Part shown: in pieces, positions 53,296-64,000 of the stretch
Layout of the letters: each line of letters opens with the position of its first letter
Position numbering within the stretch: position 1 is the stretch's first letter
Assembly (NCBI RefSeq): GCF_020497125.1
Contig: NC_059089.1
Span: 29,096,282 to 29,160,281, forward strand
Length of the DNA: 64,000 nucleotides
DNA from: Mauremys mutica
Taxonomy: Eukaryota > Chordata > Testudines > Geoemydidae
Reading direction: 5' to 3'
Position numbers and translations under genes: made by a program
The notes under the pieces: model-generated
The model's database searches: none
What the model was told of the DNA's origin: nothing
What the model saw: the letters and a program-made list of their open reading frames with translations, nothing else

Positions 53296-54355
53296 GGGTC
53301 TGATGTAGCAGCCAGCCAGGAATTCACCCTGTTGCAGAGACCACTTCCTGGGCCTCCTTCTGGTTTAAATAGTGCAGCTGAACCAATTGGAGAGCATGAG
53401 CCCTCCAGTCAGGACACCCATGGGTGGTACCTCTGATAGGACCAGGGTTCCATTAGTCTCTCAGCTCCTAGCTACTAGCAGGGTACCAGGTGGCAGCCAG
53501 AATGCAAAGGCTGCCTGGGGAACTGCAGACCCAGGTTTGAGACCTGTGGATCCTCACAGGCACTTCCTTATGTGATTTAGCCTATCCCCATAGTAGAAAG
53601 GAGATGGACAGGCCAGAAGTACTTTTGACCAAGAAGAGCTTGGGATTTTCACTAAACTTCTGAATTCTCCTTAACCAAGAGGTAAATGCAGGACTGAGAG
53701 ACAACCCACTCTGCTTTATACTAAGCATTAGCAAGTCACTCACTGACAGATTATCGCAAAATCTGTTTCTGCACAGCTGAGGCTGCATTTCAGTCAGATG
53801 GCTATTCCAGGGTCAATGGTAAGGTAGGAGTGACATGAGAGGGACAGGGACCATTGATGTAAATGGCATCAAGCTAACATCACATGGTTCCAAACAGTGA
53901 CACAGGACTAATATGTTCTCCATATTACAAATTCTGGTGCTTGATAAAAAGACAGTGACTCTCATCTCTAATAGTTTTATTTTAATTTTTAAATGTTGGG
54001 GTAGAAATAATCCAAGGTCATTCTACAGGCCTGACTTTATTCTGTCTTCCTGCAGTATTGAAGTTCTGTAGGAATACAGCAGCATGAAAATTAAAACAAA
54101 AGGACATATTTAAATGTTGTATATTTAAAATCAGCAGCAGCCACCCATTCATCGGAACTACATAGTGACAGGAAGGAGCATGCAATCTATTTCTGAAGTC
54201 AGATTTTATCCTGATCTCTAAAGAGCGGAACTTTCAGACCTAGCTTCAGTGATCAGTTTCCATAGTACTGTGTCAAAATTCTCCTAGTGGTTCCACGTTC
54301 TTACAATTTTAATTTTCCTTGAGCTTTTCACTTATCTATATTCTTCCTTTTCTAG
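53296..54355 (+). other. RALGPS1: RALGPS1 intron sequence
   Basis: Non-coding sequence up to the acceptor at 54355; nothing else recognised. Confidence 0.5.
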
Positions 54356-54407
54356 GAAGTAGTGAAAGTTCAGAATTTAGTGAGGAGCTGTCTTCAGGGC
54401 TTGAAAG
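54356..54407 (+). CDS. RALGPS1: RALGPS1 exon: SSESSEFSEELSSGLE
   Basis: A 52-bp exon after acceptor ccttttctag, before donor gtgagt. Two bases complete Gly from the previous exon, then SSESSEFSEELSSGLE follows; the last two bases (ag) begin an Arg or Ser codon. It is acidic and Ser-rich, and matches the linker of RALGPS1. The intron before it is about 10.3 kb because DIRS copy 4, a Penelope foldback and a hAT-like element have been added. Confidence 0.88.
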
Positions 54408-57267
54408 GTGAGTTATAACTCAGTGTCTTCATTTTTCCTCACTCAATACCACATAAAATCACTAAGGGGCTAGTTGTTTTTAGGGGCTAAGAAACTGTTA
54501 CAATTGCCAAAATAGGGATATTCCAATAACAGGAAAAATTTTGAATCAGGAGATCCTTCTCAAATCATTGATAACTAATTCTTAGGAAGAGAAATGACAA
54601 ACATTTTGAAGAAATGCATCATAAAAATATATATTTTGGATTTAGATTATTCAAAATACAAAACTGCTACTCAACATCAGTGGCAGAATCTGAACGTATA
54701 ATTGTAATTTGATTACTACCTTGTTATCAAACTTAGGTTTGTGTGGACCATACTGTTGAAGGGTCTTTAATGTAGCAGAGAAAAGCAGAAGGAGATCCAA
54801 TGGCTGGAAGGTGAAGCTAGGCAAATTCAAACTAAAAAAAGGGCAAATTGTTGACACTGTGAGGGTAATTAACCGTTGGGACAACTTAGTTGCTGGATAT
54901 GGGGGCTTCTCCATTACCTGGAGTCTTTACATCAAGTTTAAATATCTTTTTAAAACACTATGCTCTAACACAAGAAGTTATTGGGCTTGATGCAGGAACC
55001 TGTGTGATATGGGAAGTAAAACTAGATGGTCACAGTGATCTCTTCTGACCTTGAAGTCTGTGAAGCTGTAGCTTTAGGCAAACTACTCAGTTGACAAAAA
55101 TACAGTACATTGAATGATCTGAATATTGTAAATCCTTCACAAGCCTCATCACACATTACAATTCTGAGGTCTCATTCTTATGATTCTAATCATAATGAGG
55201 ATGGGAAATGTTAAAAATGGAACTCATGTTGGCTGTATATGTTACTAATGTGTAAACTAATCAATCAGAAACTCTGCCTTCAGCAAGCACTTTATTCTTT
55301 TCCTCTTCTATCCTCCCACTCCACCTCATGTGAACTATCTGAATAAAACAGTGTTTCAGGAAAGGGCAGTAGAGCATCTGCTTTGTCCTCATATCTTTGG
55401 GGGGTCAATGGAGAGATTGCTCTATAGTTTGCAGGACTTGCTGGATTAAAAGCTTTAAAAATAGTATTATTAATAAACCTTACCATAAATAAAGAGAGAC
55501 TAGTGCCAAATTCTATTTGTTTATGTGCCAGGCCAAATAATGCCAGAGTGTGTACGTTCTCCTGAATCCCCATGTCTAAACAATGCTCCAATAAATCCAA
55601 TGCAACTAAATATGTATAATATTAACACATCAATTTTCAGAAGTATAATAAGCTATGTTTAAAGCACCCACTTAGATTCCCACATCAGATTGTTCTTGTG
55701 ACTCCAGATGGCAGGCAGATGCTGAGGAATTTGGGCCTTAGTACATGAACTTTTCTGTAAACTACTGATTAAATCTATACCTGTATATTTTTATATTGAA
55801 AAGGGACATTTACTCTTATTTGCCATCAGAGGGAATTATTTTCTGGAGAGTTACATGTGCTTCTGTTTACTGCATGACTCCCTTTTGTGAGGAAATAAAT
55901 CTAAGGCGAATCCATATGTCTGAGAAAACCTGGTTTACAATCCAAATGTTGGTTTATTTTGAATCGTAAACATGTTGAATCATCAGCTTGATACTCTAGA
56001 TCGTACACTAGAATATCTCTACACACTCACACTAGAATATCCCTTTTGAACTTGTACTGGTACCAACATAAATTAAACAGTGGGGTCGGGGCAGGCACAG
56101 TAGCGTTTTTTTTTTTTCAGGGCATGCATTAGCTACACACATACAATACAGTGCATGATCTATTAAAGAACATTTATTATAGCCACAAACACCCATTGAC
56201 TAAGTTTAGAACTGCTATACTTTATCACGTTAGTCCTTATAGGACTAAAGCTTCCTAAATACAGATTAAAAATAGAACATACACTTAATTCCTTTCCTCT
56301 ATAATAGACTTAACGGTGTGCTATCTCTAGCTCAATAAGAAACAAAAATCTGGGGAGAAAACATCAGATAATTAACAGAAGATAGGGAAACCACTTCCCT
56401 TGCCAAACCACCACTTCAGGGCTATAGCTACTTGACTGTGCCATACTTAGAGTCAGCTCCAGAAAGGTATGCGGGGGGGGGAAATCCTGTAAGAGGGCAA
56501 ACCTGCTCTGGGGAGAATTAGTCGGAAGTCACTTAGGAAAATGTCCCTGCGATAGGAACTGCTTTGGTGTTGTGCCTGTTATCAGTATATCATATGTATA
56601 TCATTGAAATAATGAAACCCATTATATAGCATTTATGGGCAAATCCTAAATTCAGTGTCCAATGGGGAGAAAATGGCATTTCAAAAAAACCCTAATTTCT
56701 TATTCTATTTGCAATGTCTTTATAACTGTTTTTTTTTGTTTGTTTGTTTCCTGAATTTCTCATGTCAGTTTTCGTATTATGGAAAGAATACGAAACCAAA
56801 AGTCAAATTCCTAAATAATTTATTCCCAAAATGAACACTCAGAATAATCCTTCCTTGTTAGAGATAAAAGTGGAGAGTAAGTCCAAGTAAAAGGAAATAT
56901 CACATTCTGAGCTGTGGAAAACAGATTCACAAACCCATAGATTGTGAATTATTCTTTACCAGCAAATGCAAGCTATGTGTGTAGTATTTAGCCTCAACCT
57001 GGATCTTCCCCTATGTTTGTTCATTCACAAAGATTCATATTCCATAAAAACATTTTGCACTTCTTACAGATGTCGGAAATACTTGTTTTTATTGCAAATG
57101 TGAAAATTAAATCTTTTCCATTTCTGAGTAAATACAGATGCCTTGTAGTCTTACTTAGAGATTTGTATCATATGTCTCTCTCACTTTATTCCTTATATGT
57201 TTTGAATGGATGTTCACCACAGCATTTATGGTATTAGAAAAGAACTCATGTTTAAATTTACAAACAG
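54408..57267 (+). other. RALGPS1: RALGPS1 intron
   Basis: A 2.86-kb intron from gtgagttata to tttacaaacag. No mobile element was recognised with confidence; contains poly-T and poly-G runs (56110-56120, 56472-56480). Confidence 0.65.
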
Positions 57268-57348
57268 GGGTCGGCTGTATGCCACGCTGGGGCCTAACTG
57301 GCGGGTACCAATTCGGAATTCTCCCAGAAGTCGAAGCTGTGTCTACAG
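57268..57348 (+). CDS. RALGPS1: RALGPS1 exon: RLYATLGPNWR
   Basis: An 81-bp exon after acceptor tttacaaacag, before donor gtacaa. In phase it reads GRLYATLGPNWRVPIRNSPR and then SRSCVY, ending two bases into the next codon. 81 bp is divisible by three, so skipping it would keep the frame, and inclusion may be alternative. It corresponds to the segment just before the PH-domain part of RALGPS1. The next exon was not found up to 64000. Confidence 0.82.
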
Positions 57349-57944
57349 GTACAATTAGGTGGTGGGTCTGTTTCTCTCAGCATGCATTGATGAATTCTCA
57401 TTTGAGACTCTATATTTTCCTTAAGTAAACCAAATTCATCCTGTCTGCAAAAGTATCACTAGGTGAACAAAGTAACTCATTGGGTCTCTTTTTTCCTTCC
57501 ATTTCTGCACAAAATTCCCATTGAGCTAATATAAGCTGTATGTGCTTAGCCGGGGGAGAGAATAATGTTTAGATTCAACCAATAAATACATCTGGCTTCC
57601 AGGCTTCAGAAGCTGATTGGTGTGGGCTTCTATGACATTGCATAAGCATGTTTGTAATGAAAGCTGCATGGTTTCTTGCTTAATTTGGGGTTTTAAATAT
57701 ATTAATATGCAAAGGAAGTTAAAAGGATGGCTTCTTGGTCCTTCTGTATAATTTATTTCCTGAATTAAACTAGAAATACTCTTCACATATTGTCTGTTTA
57801 CGTCAGATAGAACATAGTGCATTGTACTGATTTTTGTACAACAAAGAGGTGTTAGCTTAGGCCTTCAGTAAACTATAGCAACACACCCTCCCACAAATCT
57901 TATTTACCTGTATACCTCACAAGCATCATACAATGTGGTAGGTA
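57349..57944 (+). other. RALGPS1: RALGPS1 intron, 5' part of the next intron
   Basis: Starts with donor gtacaattag; nothing else recognised. Confidence 0.5.
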
Positions 57945-58055
57945 AGACTGGATTCCTGTCCCCTCTATGGTACTGCTAAGCAAATGTCTCCAGTTCCAGT
58001 GCACTGGGCGTGCACACACCTAAGTGGAATACACAGCTCATCTATTTGCAGAAGA
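57945..58055. mobile_element. Solo DIRS terminal repeat remnant
   Basis: ctatggtactgctaagcaaa, tctccagttccagtgcactg and gcgtgcacacacctaagtgg follow the order of the DIRS right terminal repeat in copy 1 (ctatggatactgctaaggca, tctccgacgac, gcgcacacatacctag) and run on to agctcatctatttgcagaag. No coding part is attached. It represents a further, different DIRS family. Confidence 0.55.
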
Positions 58056-58720
58056 AACAGGTAAAATAATAGAAATAACAAAACGGTGAAATTTATTACT
58101 TCAGTGGAAGTAGGATCAAGCCCTAGACTTTTCAGGAAGCCAAATGCTCTACTTATAGGCCAAGGAGAGACAAAATACAGATTTGCTCAAAGTTGTAGCC
58201 ATGAGAACCATCCATTACATGTGAACCTCACCTGTACTCAAAGTTTTAACATGAAACTCCCCAAGTTTTGCTGAAAAGTTCCCTGATAGCAGGAAATGGA
58301 AATATTCATATAATATGTAAATCTGACTACAGCCACCTGAGCTGGGCTAGTAAAATTTTGACAACCCTCTGTAACTGCAGGAAGGTAGCAGAGGGGATCA
58401 TGTTGATCCTGTGGCTCAAGATTAAAATACAAAATGAGGAAAGTGGTGATGACCTGTTTTAGAAATGTCCCAAGCGATCTCAGGATCACCATCTCTTAAC
58501 TGCCCCAAAGCATAACCAATGGCATACAATGTTTTAGTGCTTAAATTCAGACAGAAATTACACTGCTCTACAGACTAAAACATTTCCCTACTCTTGCTCA
58601 CTACTCCCCTGATTATACAGCCCAGCATTGCAGTAGCCCTTTTTGTCACAGGATCACATGTTCAGTTGCATGTATATTACATCTGAACAACAACCCCTCC
58701 AACCAAACCTGAAATCTCAT
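58056..58720. other. Non-coding stretch
   Basis: No exon or repeat boundary recognised; ORFs are short and lack motifs. Confidence 0.4.
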
Positions 58721-58729
58721 CAAAGAATG

Positions 58730-59100
58730 AAATCAGGTTTGTTTGACCAACTCTGTTTTTCATAAAACCATGTATCGGTATTAATTATATTTGTATTTTT
58801 TTAATTCTTTATCAACTTAATTGCGTAACAGATTTTCCACTATTTGCCCAAGACTGATGTCAGTCTAATTGGCCAATGGTTACCCACATCATCCCATTTG
58901 CCTTTTTTGAATATTGGCAGAACATTAGCAATCTTCCAGTCTTCTGGAATTTCCCCTAGATTCCAAGATGCATTAAAAATTAAGATGAGCACCCCAGAGA
59001 TCTCCTTAGCCAACTCTTTTAGGGCTCCTGGATGCAAGCTATTCATGCCTGCTGATTTAGAAATTCCAGTAGTTAATTGATCTGAATCCCTTGCAAATGA
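58730..59100 (-). mobile_element. CR1-like LINE fragment, antisense
   Basis: The minus-strand frame reads GISKSAGMNSLHPGALKELA, LIFNASWNLGEIPEDWKIAN, VLPIFKKGKWDDVGNHWPI, LTSVLGK: the N-terminal reverse transcriptase segment of CR1-type elements (the usual NYRPVSLTS is here NHWPIRLTS). Diverged continuation (KTELVKQT-like) lies at about 58730-58800. An old fragment without intact catalytic motifs. Confidence 0.65.
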
Positions 59101-60488
59101 AAGATAATGGGAAAATGTAATATGACTTACCAAAAATTGCCTTCTTCTGAGTTTCAAGGCCACAGACCTTACCTTGCTTGGAGTATATTGTTGCCAATGG
59201 GCTAAAACTGCCATTTAGTTCATTCCGAATTGGTTCATAAGGCTGTGCTGTGCAGTAGGAATTCACAGTTTATTCGTACAGTGTTTTAAACTCATTAAAA
59301 AATTTAAGGCCACTGGGGATATTGTCCTTTCTTTGGAAGCTCTCTTAACTGGTGGATTCTTCAGTTTAGCTGGCCATACCCTTTCATGCCAGTGACTGAC
59401 AGGTACAGCTCTGCCTACATAGCTGGACACAGGCAAAAAGTCAATTGGATAATGTATCTGTGGACCTTGTAAATTAGAGAGAGGAAATATTTGATAAGTC
59501 AAAATATATTTTCCTATTCCATAAGGGCTCCCTAATGGAAATCCTATTTACTCCTTTTACCCTGGATCATCTCACAGTCTTAGCTGGAGAAAATGTGCTT
59601 ATTATGTTTTTTACAATCACTGATTGCCATTGCAGGGACCAGTGGAGACAATTATTACTATAGCTGCTTTTGGAAAATACGCCGGGGCTTGTACATGTAT
59701 GTTTGCGGTATCTGCTTCTGAAAACCAGAGATTAATTCAAAGATTCATAGGAGTCAGAGGTATAAAGGACTAATAAATCACTTCTAGTCCATCCCCCGAG
59801 GAGTAGGGAAGGACTCTTCACCACAGTACATCTTCTCATAATTTCTTTCTATCATTCCATTACAATGATATACGAGTGCTTTGGCCAGTCTTGCTTTATT
59901 GGGGGCTTCCCCCACTTCCTTTCAGAGGCTCTCAGATACTACAGTGATGGGGGGCAGGTTTTTTTTGTCATATAAGTACCTAAAGAAGAGAGAGTTCTGG
60001 TGTCAAGCCAGTCCTGTTGCCAAGAAGACTTTGCATTCTAAATTTTCCTTTTCTTATTTTATTCCATTACTTCTAGTTATACCCACTTATATATCCTAAA
60101 TAATTCCTGCCTTTGAAAATACATTCCCTGCATTGGCCAGGATCTGAACTAGATTGCCTGCTGGGGGTTTTCACATCTGATTTCTTGGATTCTTTGATGC
60201 TATAATGCACGTTGTTCAGTTGCCTTTATGAGGCATTCTCAGGTACATTTTATTTCCTTGTGAAAATACACTTAATGTATGTGTGTTTCTTGGAACACTT
60301 GTTTATTTGTCCCACACAAGACAGCCTAATTTTTCCAAATCAGCATTGAGCCATTCAGATCATTCAGTTGGTGAAACATTCTTAGAAGCTTTATATTAGA
60401 AATTAAAGATAGCCCTTGATGAGGCTAGGACCCCAGTCACGGGGGGGGGGGGGGAATGTTAAATGAGAACAGCAACTAGACTCCACCC
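59101..60488. other. Non-coding stretch
   Basis: No exon found, including no PH-domain exon of RALGPS1. Contains a poly-G run at 60439-60453. Confidence 0.4.
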
Positions 60489-61193
60489 CAGGGGTGCCAA
60501 ACTAAGGCCCAGGGGCCGCATCCGGCCCTTCAGATGTTTTAATCTGGCCTTGAGCTCCTGCCAGGGAGTGGGGTCCAGGGCTTGCCCTGCATTGCGTGGC
60601 TCCTGGAAGCAGCAACATGTCCCCCCTCTGGCTCCTACGCATACGGGCAGCCAGGGGGCTCTGCACGCTGCCCCTACCCCAAGTGCCGCCCCGGCAGCTC
60701 CCATTGGCCAAGAATCACGGCCGATGGGAGCTGCAGGGGTGGCACCTGAGGACAGGGTAGCGTGCAGAGCCGCCTGGCCGCACCTCCACATAGGAGCTGG
60801 AGTGAGGACATGCCACCCCTTCCGGGAGCTGCTTCAGGTAAGCGCTGCCTGGAGCCTGCACTCCTGACCCACTCCAGTACCCCACCCCCATGCCCCAGCC
60901 CTGATTTCCCCCCTCCACCCTCTGAACTCCTGGGTCCCACTCTCCTGCACCCCAGAGCCCACACCACCAGCCGGCACCCTCACACACCCCCACCCACACC
61001 CCAGCCCTCAGCCCAGAGCCCCCTCCCGTACCCTGAACTCCTCATTTCTGGCTCCACCCCAGAGCCTGCACCCCCAGCTGGAGCCCTCACCCCCACCTGC
61101 ACCCCAACCCCCAAGTTCATGAGCATTCATGGCCTGCCATACAATTTCCATACCCAGATGTGGCCTTAGGGCCAAAAAGTTTGCCCACCCCTG
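60489..61193. mobile_element. Non-autonomous hAT element
   Basis: 705 bp with inverted ends caggggtgccaaact / rc of aagtttgcccacccctg. Flanks ctccaccc (60481-60488) and ctttaccc (61194-61201) form an imperfect 8-bp duplication. The GC-rich interior yields spurious ORFs. Its start (ggcccaggggccgcatccgg) matches in reverse orientation the end of the element at 62851-63476, so both belong to one family. Confidence 0.8.
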
Positions 61194-62579
61194 CTTTACC
61201 CTCATCACTCCAGTTCCTGCAACCATTGTATGACCCCACTGAGAGGAAATAGGAGGCTGCTAAAAAAGGAAATGTGTGTGGAAAGGAGATCCTTTCTGAT
61301 GAATTTTGCATTTCCCTGTTTTGAATACAAATTTTAACAAAGCACCACAAAGAAATCAATTACTTTACCTGCAACACCAGAGAAATATCTGTAAATATCC
61401 AGCAGAGAGTTTTCATGGACTTTAGATTTCTATGTAAATATATTTTATATATTTAAATTAAACATAGTACAGAAAACCACCAATCCCATAGGCACCCTGA
61501 AAAATTAAGAACACAATCCAGATTATTTAAAAAAAAAAAAAAAAAAAGAGGGGGGCAAACATTAGCTGATCTCTGGCTTCCATCCGCAAAACCAGCGTGA
61601 CTCTGCGTAGCCACAAGCAGTTCACTTGGACCAAGGCCAGAGTCCCATATAGGTGCTGCTTATAGATGTATTGTTTTCATCAACATGTATTTATATTAAT
61701 AATCATATTAGTGACTATAGATGAAAGGGTGCTTGTTCATAAATGAATAAGATTGTGCAATAAATGCCATATCACATACATAACCTTTTACTTGTGTGCA
61801 TTAATCAGTATATGATTGATGTACTTCTTGTAAACAGCACTGGCCTGTGTATATTTTTGGGTATTGAAATTTCAGTGTTATGATCACAAGAAACTAGATA
61901 GATACTAGAGGCAGAAAATTCCTAACAGATCATCTCCTACCCACCCTTCTGTAAAAAGAATGTCCCTACTGAATATTTGAGTTTCTTATGTAGCCATGGA
62001 ATTCCATCTTCTTATTGTGTGACAAAAGGAACTCAATATTTTTAACATTATGCTTTAAGTAATTTTGCACTATTACTTAGTTTGTCTTCTCTCATCCCAT
62101 TAGTCAGTATGCTTTCATTAATGTCTTTTCATTTCTGAGGTCATTGTCATGAGCTATTGTGGGGCTTTTATGTTGCCACAATTCCATACTATATTTTGCC
62201 AGACTCCTGAATTATTTCTGCATTGCACTAGGATAAAACTCCAAATTATATGTTTTCCCTCGAACTTCTGGAATGTTTTGGCCTCAATATTTACTCTGAT
62301 TTTTATGCCGTGGGAACAAAGCATTTTGTTCATCCACTGACCTCTTCCCCAGCATCAAACATGTTTCCAGTAGTCAATACTATTGCCTAACCTAATAGGA
62401 GCAATCCACAACATTTAGGAGTCACTTTTGGATGCACCAGGCTTAATTCTTCACTGCCTGCCACCTTGTCTTGTTAGTTGCACCTGTGCAAAGTAGGTAT
62501 ACAAATCCTGTTTTAAAACTATTTTGCAAGACAGTGGAGAATATGGTCCATTGAGTATTGCTTTGATTACAGAGGGGAT
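61194..62579. other. Non-coding stretch
   Basis: AT-rich; an A-run at about 61529-61547. No exon or other element recognised. Confidence 0.4.
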
Positions 62580-62845
62580 AAAAGCCAGACTGTGGGGGTA
62601 TGGAAAGGAGTAGATTGGAACAAGGAATCTGGTGAGACTGGGACTGGAGTGCGGGAGGAGGAGACGGGGACTGGGACCAGCAGGCAAGAGGACTGAGGCT
62701 GGGAGCCAGGAAAGGAGATTTGTATCTGGTAGGAGGGGGGGACCTGTGAGCCAGTTGGCTGGATGGGGGGAAATGCTGAGATTGGAGGAGTTTGGGGAAT
62801 GAGGGAGATTGGGACTGGATGAACAAAGAGACTGAGACTAGGAAC
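62580..62845. repeat. Minisatellite-like repeat, left part
   Basis: Degenerate units of gagactgggactgg and gggagccaggaaagg type. The same kind of repeat continues at 63490-63900, on the other side of a hAT element. Confidence 0.6.
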
Positions 62846-62850
62846 TAGTG

Positions 62851-63476
62851 CAGGAGTCGGCAAACGTTTTGGCCCGAGGGCCACATCTGGGTATGGAAAT
62901 TGTATGGCAGGCCATGAATGCTCACAAAATTGGGGATTGGGGTGTGGGAGGGGGCTCTGGGCTGGGGTGTGGCTTGTGGGTGTGGGAGGTGAGGGTGGTG
63001 CAGGAGGGTGGGACCTAGGGGTTCATTGGGCGAGAGGGGGATCAGGGCTGGGGCAGAAGGTTGGGATACTGGAGGGGGCCAGGGGTGCAGGCTCTGGGTG
63101 GCGTTTATCTCAAGCAGCTCCTGGAAGCAGCAACATGTCCCCCCTCTGGCGCCTACGCGGAGGCACGGCTAGGTGGCTCTGCGCGCTGCCCTGTCCACAG
63201 GTGCCACCCCTGCAACTCCCATCAGCTATGGTTCCCGGCCAGTGGGAGCTGCGGGGGCGCAGCTTGGGGCAGGAGCAGCATGCAGAGCCCCCTGGCTGCC
63301 CCTACGTGTAGGAACCAGAGGGGGGACATGTTGCTGTTTCCAAGAGCCGCAAGAAGCCACAGTACTTGTGGAGCGGGGCAAGCCCTGGACCCCACTCCCC
63401 AGCAGGAGCTCAAGGGCCAGGTTAAAACATCTGAAGGTCCGGATGCGGCCCCTGGGCCTTAGTTTGCCCACTCTTG
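62851..63476. mobile_element. Non-autonomous hAT element with perfect 8-bp TSD
   Basis: 626 bp; ends caggagtcggcaaacg and gtttgcccactcttg, flanked by a perfect aactagtg duplication (62843-62850, 63477-63484). It lies in the opposite orientation to the 60489-61193 copy and shares its terminal and inner segments. It has no transposase ORF. Confidence 0.88.
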
Positions 63477-63484
63477 AACTAGTG

Positions 63485-64000
63485 TGAGGAATAATGAGAC
63501 CAGGGGATAGTTCTTACCAGGGCTGAGTTGCAGGGGAAAAACAGGGACTGGTTAGGCAAAGAGACTGGGACACTGAGCCAGTGATGGGAGCTGGATCAGG
63601 GAGCTTGAAGGAGTCTGAGATTGGACAAGACTGGGAATTAGTGAAGTAGGGGAAAAACTGGATGAGGAGCCAGCAGTGGAGAACTAGGACTGGTTCTGTG
63701 GAGGCAACAGAAGAGACTGGGACTTGGACAGTGAGCCTAGAGGAGACGATTAGGACTGGCTGGGCAAAGGGACTGGGATGAGAAGCCTGAGGAATGGAGA
63801 CTAGGACTGGAACTTGAACAAAGAGACATGGGTGAGTAAGAAACAGGACTAGGGCAGGGATAGGTTGGAGGGGATGCGGCAGAAGGGGGTCAAGTTTGGA
63901 AGGAACAGGCAGAAGAGTCTTTGGCCACTAGAATGCGGAACCCAAAATTCCTCACCTTTCTTCTGTCAGCAAATATCTGTGAAACACACTGGGGAAGCGT
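63485..64000. repeat. Minisatellite-like repeat, right part
   Basis: gagactgggac, gactggttctg and ggagcttgaagg type units continue the repeat of 62580-62845 to about 63900. The last 100 bp look unique. Confidence 0.55.

Noticed and set aside
60459..61226. Ala/Pro/Gly-rich ORFs on both strands
   Set aside because: They lie in a GC-rich non-autonomous hAT; the same is true for 63061-63487.

Overview
The window looks like nuclear DNA of a turtle, or at least a non-avian sauropsid. The evidence is a dense mix of CR1 LINEs, a tRNA-headed SINE with the organisation of the turtle Cry family, Penelope-like fragments, Harbinger and hAT transposons, and several DIRS-type tyrosine-recombinase retrotransposons. 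There is no bacterial-type gene packing. Coding signal outside mobile elements is limited to four short plus-strand exons that are phase-compatible and flanked by AG/GT. They read as the linker part of RALGPS1, a Ral guanine-nucleotide exchange factor: 42835-42961, 43856-44007, 54356-54407 and 57268-57348. The rest is best explained as introns filled with nested repeats. No upstream RasGEF exon and no downstream PH-domain exon was found.

Layout. 1-2.9 kb: intron with a Penelope-like 3' fragment and a foldback element with a 15-bp target duplication. 3.2-8.05 kb: complete Harbinger copy with a crippled transposase and an antisense two-exon Myb/SANT-like gene. 8.3-8.6 kb: short hAT. 9.8-17.95 kb: DIRS copy 1, split by a 3.9-kb non-LTR retrotransposon with a 12-bp target duplication. 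20.3-26.3 kb: DIRS copy 2, decayed, carrying a Harbinger MITE and a CR1 that itself holds a SINE. 26.3-28.95 kb: antisense CR1 with a mariner-like MITE. 29.6-32.76 kb: antisense DIRS copy 3, lacking gag. 37.3-39.05 kb: sense CR1. 39.4-40.1 kb: hAT-like element with an inner MITE and a 40-bp-arm palindrome. 44.2-50.36 kb: DIRS copy 4, almost intact, inside a RALGPS1 intron. 50.7-50.9 kb: Penelope foldback. 51.3-52.7 kb: hAT-like element. 53 kb: degenerate tandem repeat. 57.9-64 kb: DIRS terminal remnant, old CR1 piece, and two related hATs in opposite orientation, one of them inside a minisatellite.

The most informative object is DIRS copy 4. It has inverted terminal repeats (each with a TATA box and an initiator-like TCAGTT 30 bp apart), a gag-like ORF with a Cys/His motif and an arginine/serine-rich domain, a pol frame (reverse transcriptase, RNase H, methyltransferase-like) that overlaps gag in the +1 frame and has no ATG before the RT core, an overlapping tyrosine recombinase ORF, and an internal complementary region matching both outer termini. 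The other three copies show successive ways such elements decay: LINE insertion, nested insertion and gag deletion.

Gene identities come from recognising protein motifs by eye; no database search was run.
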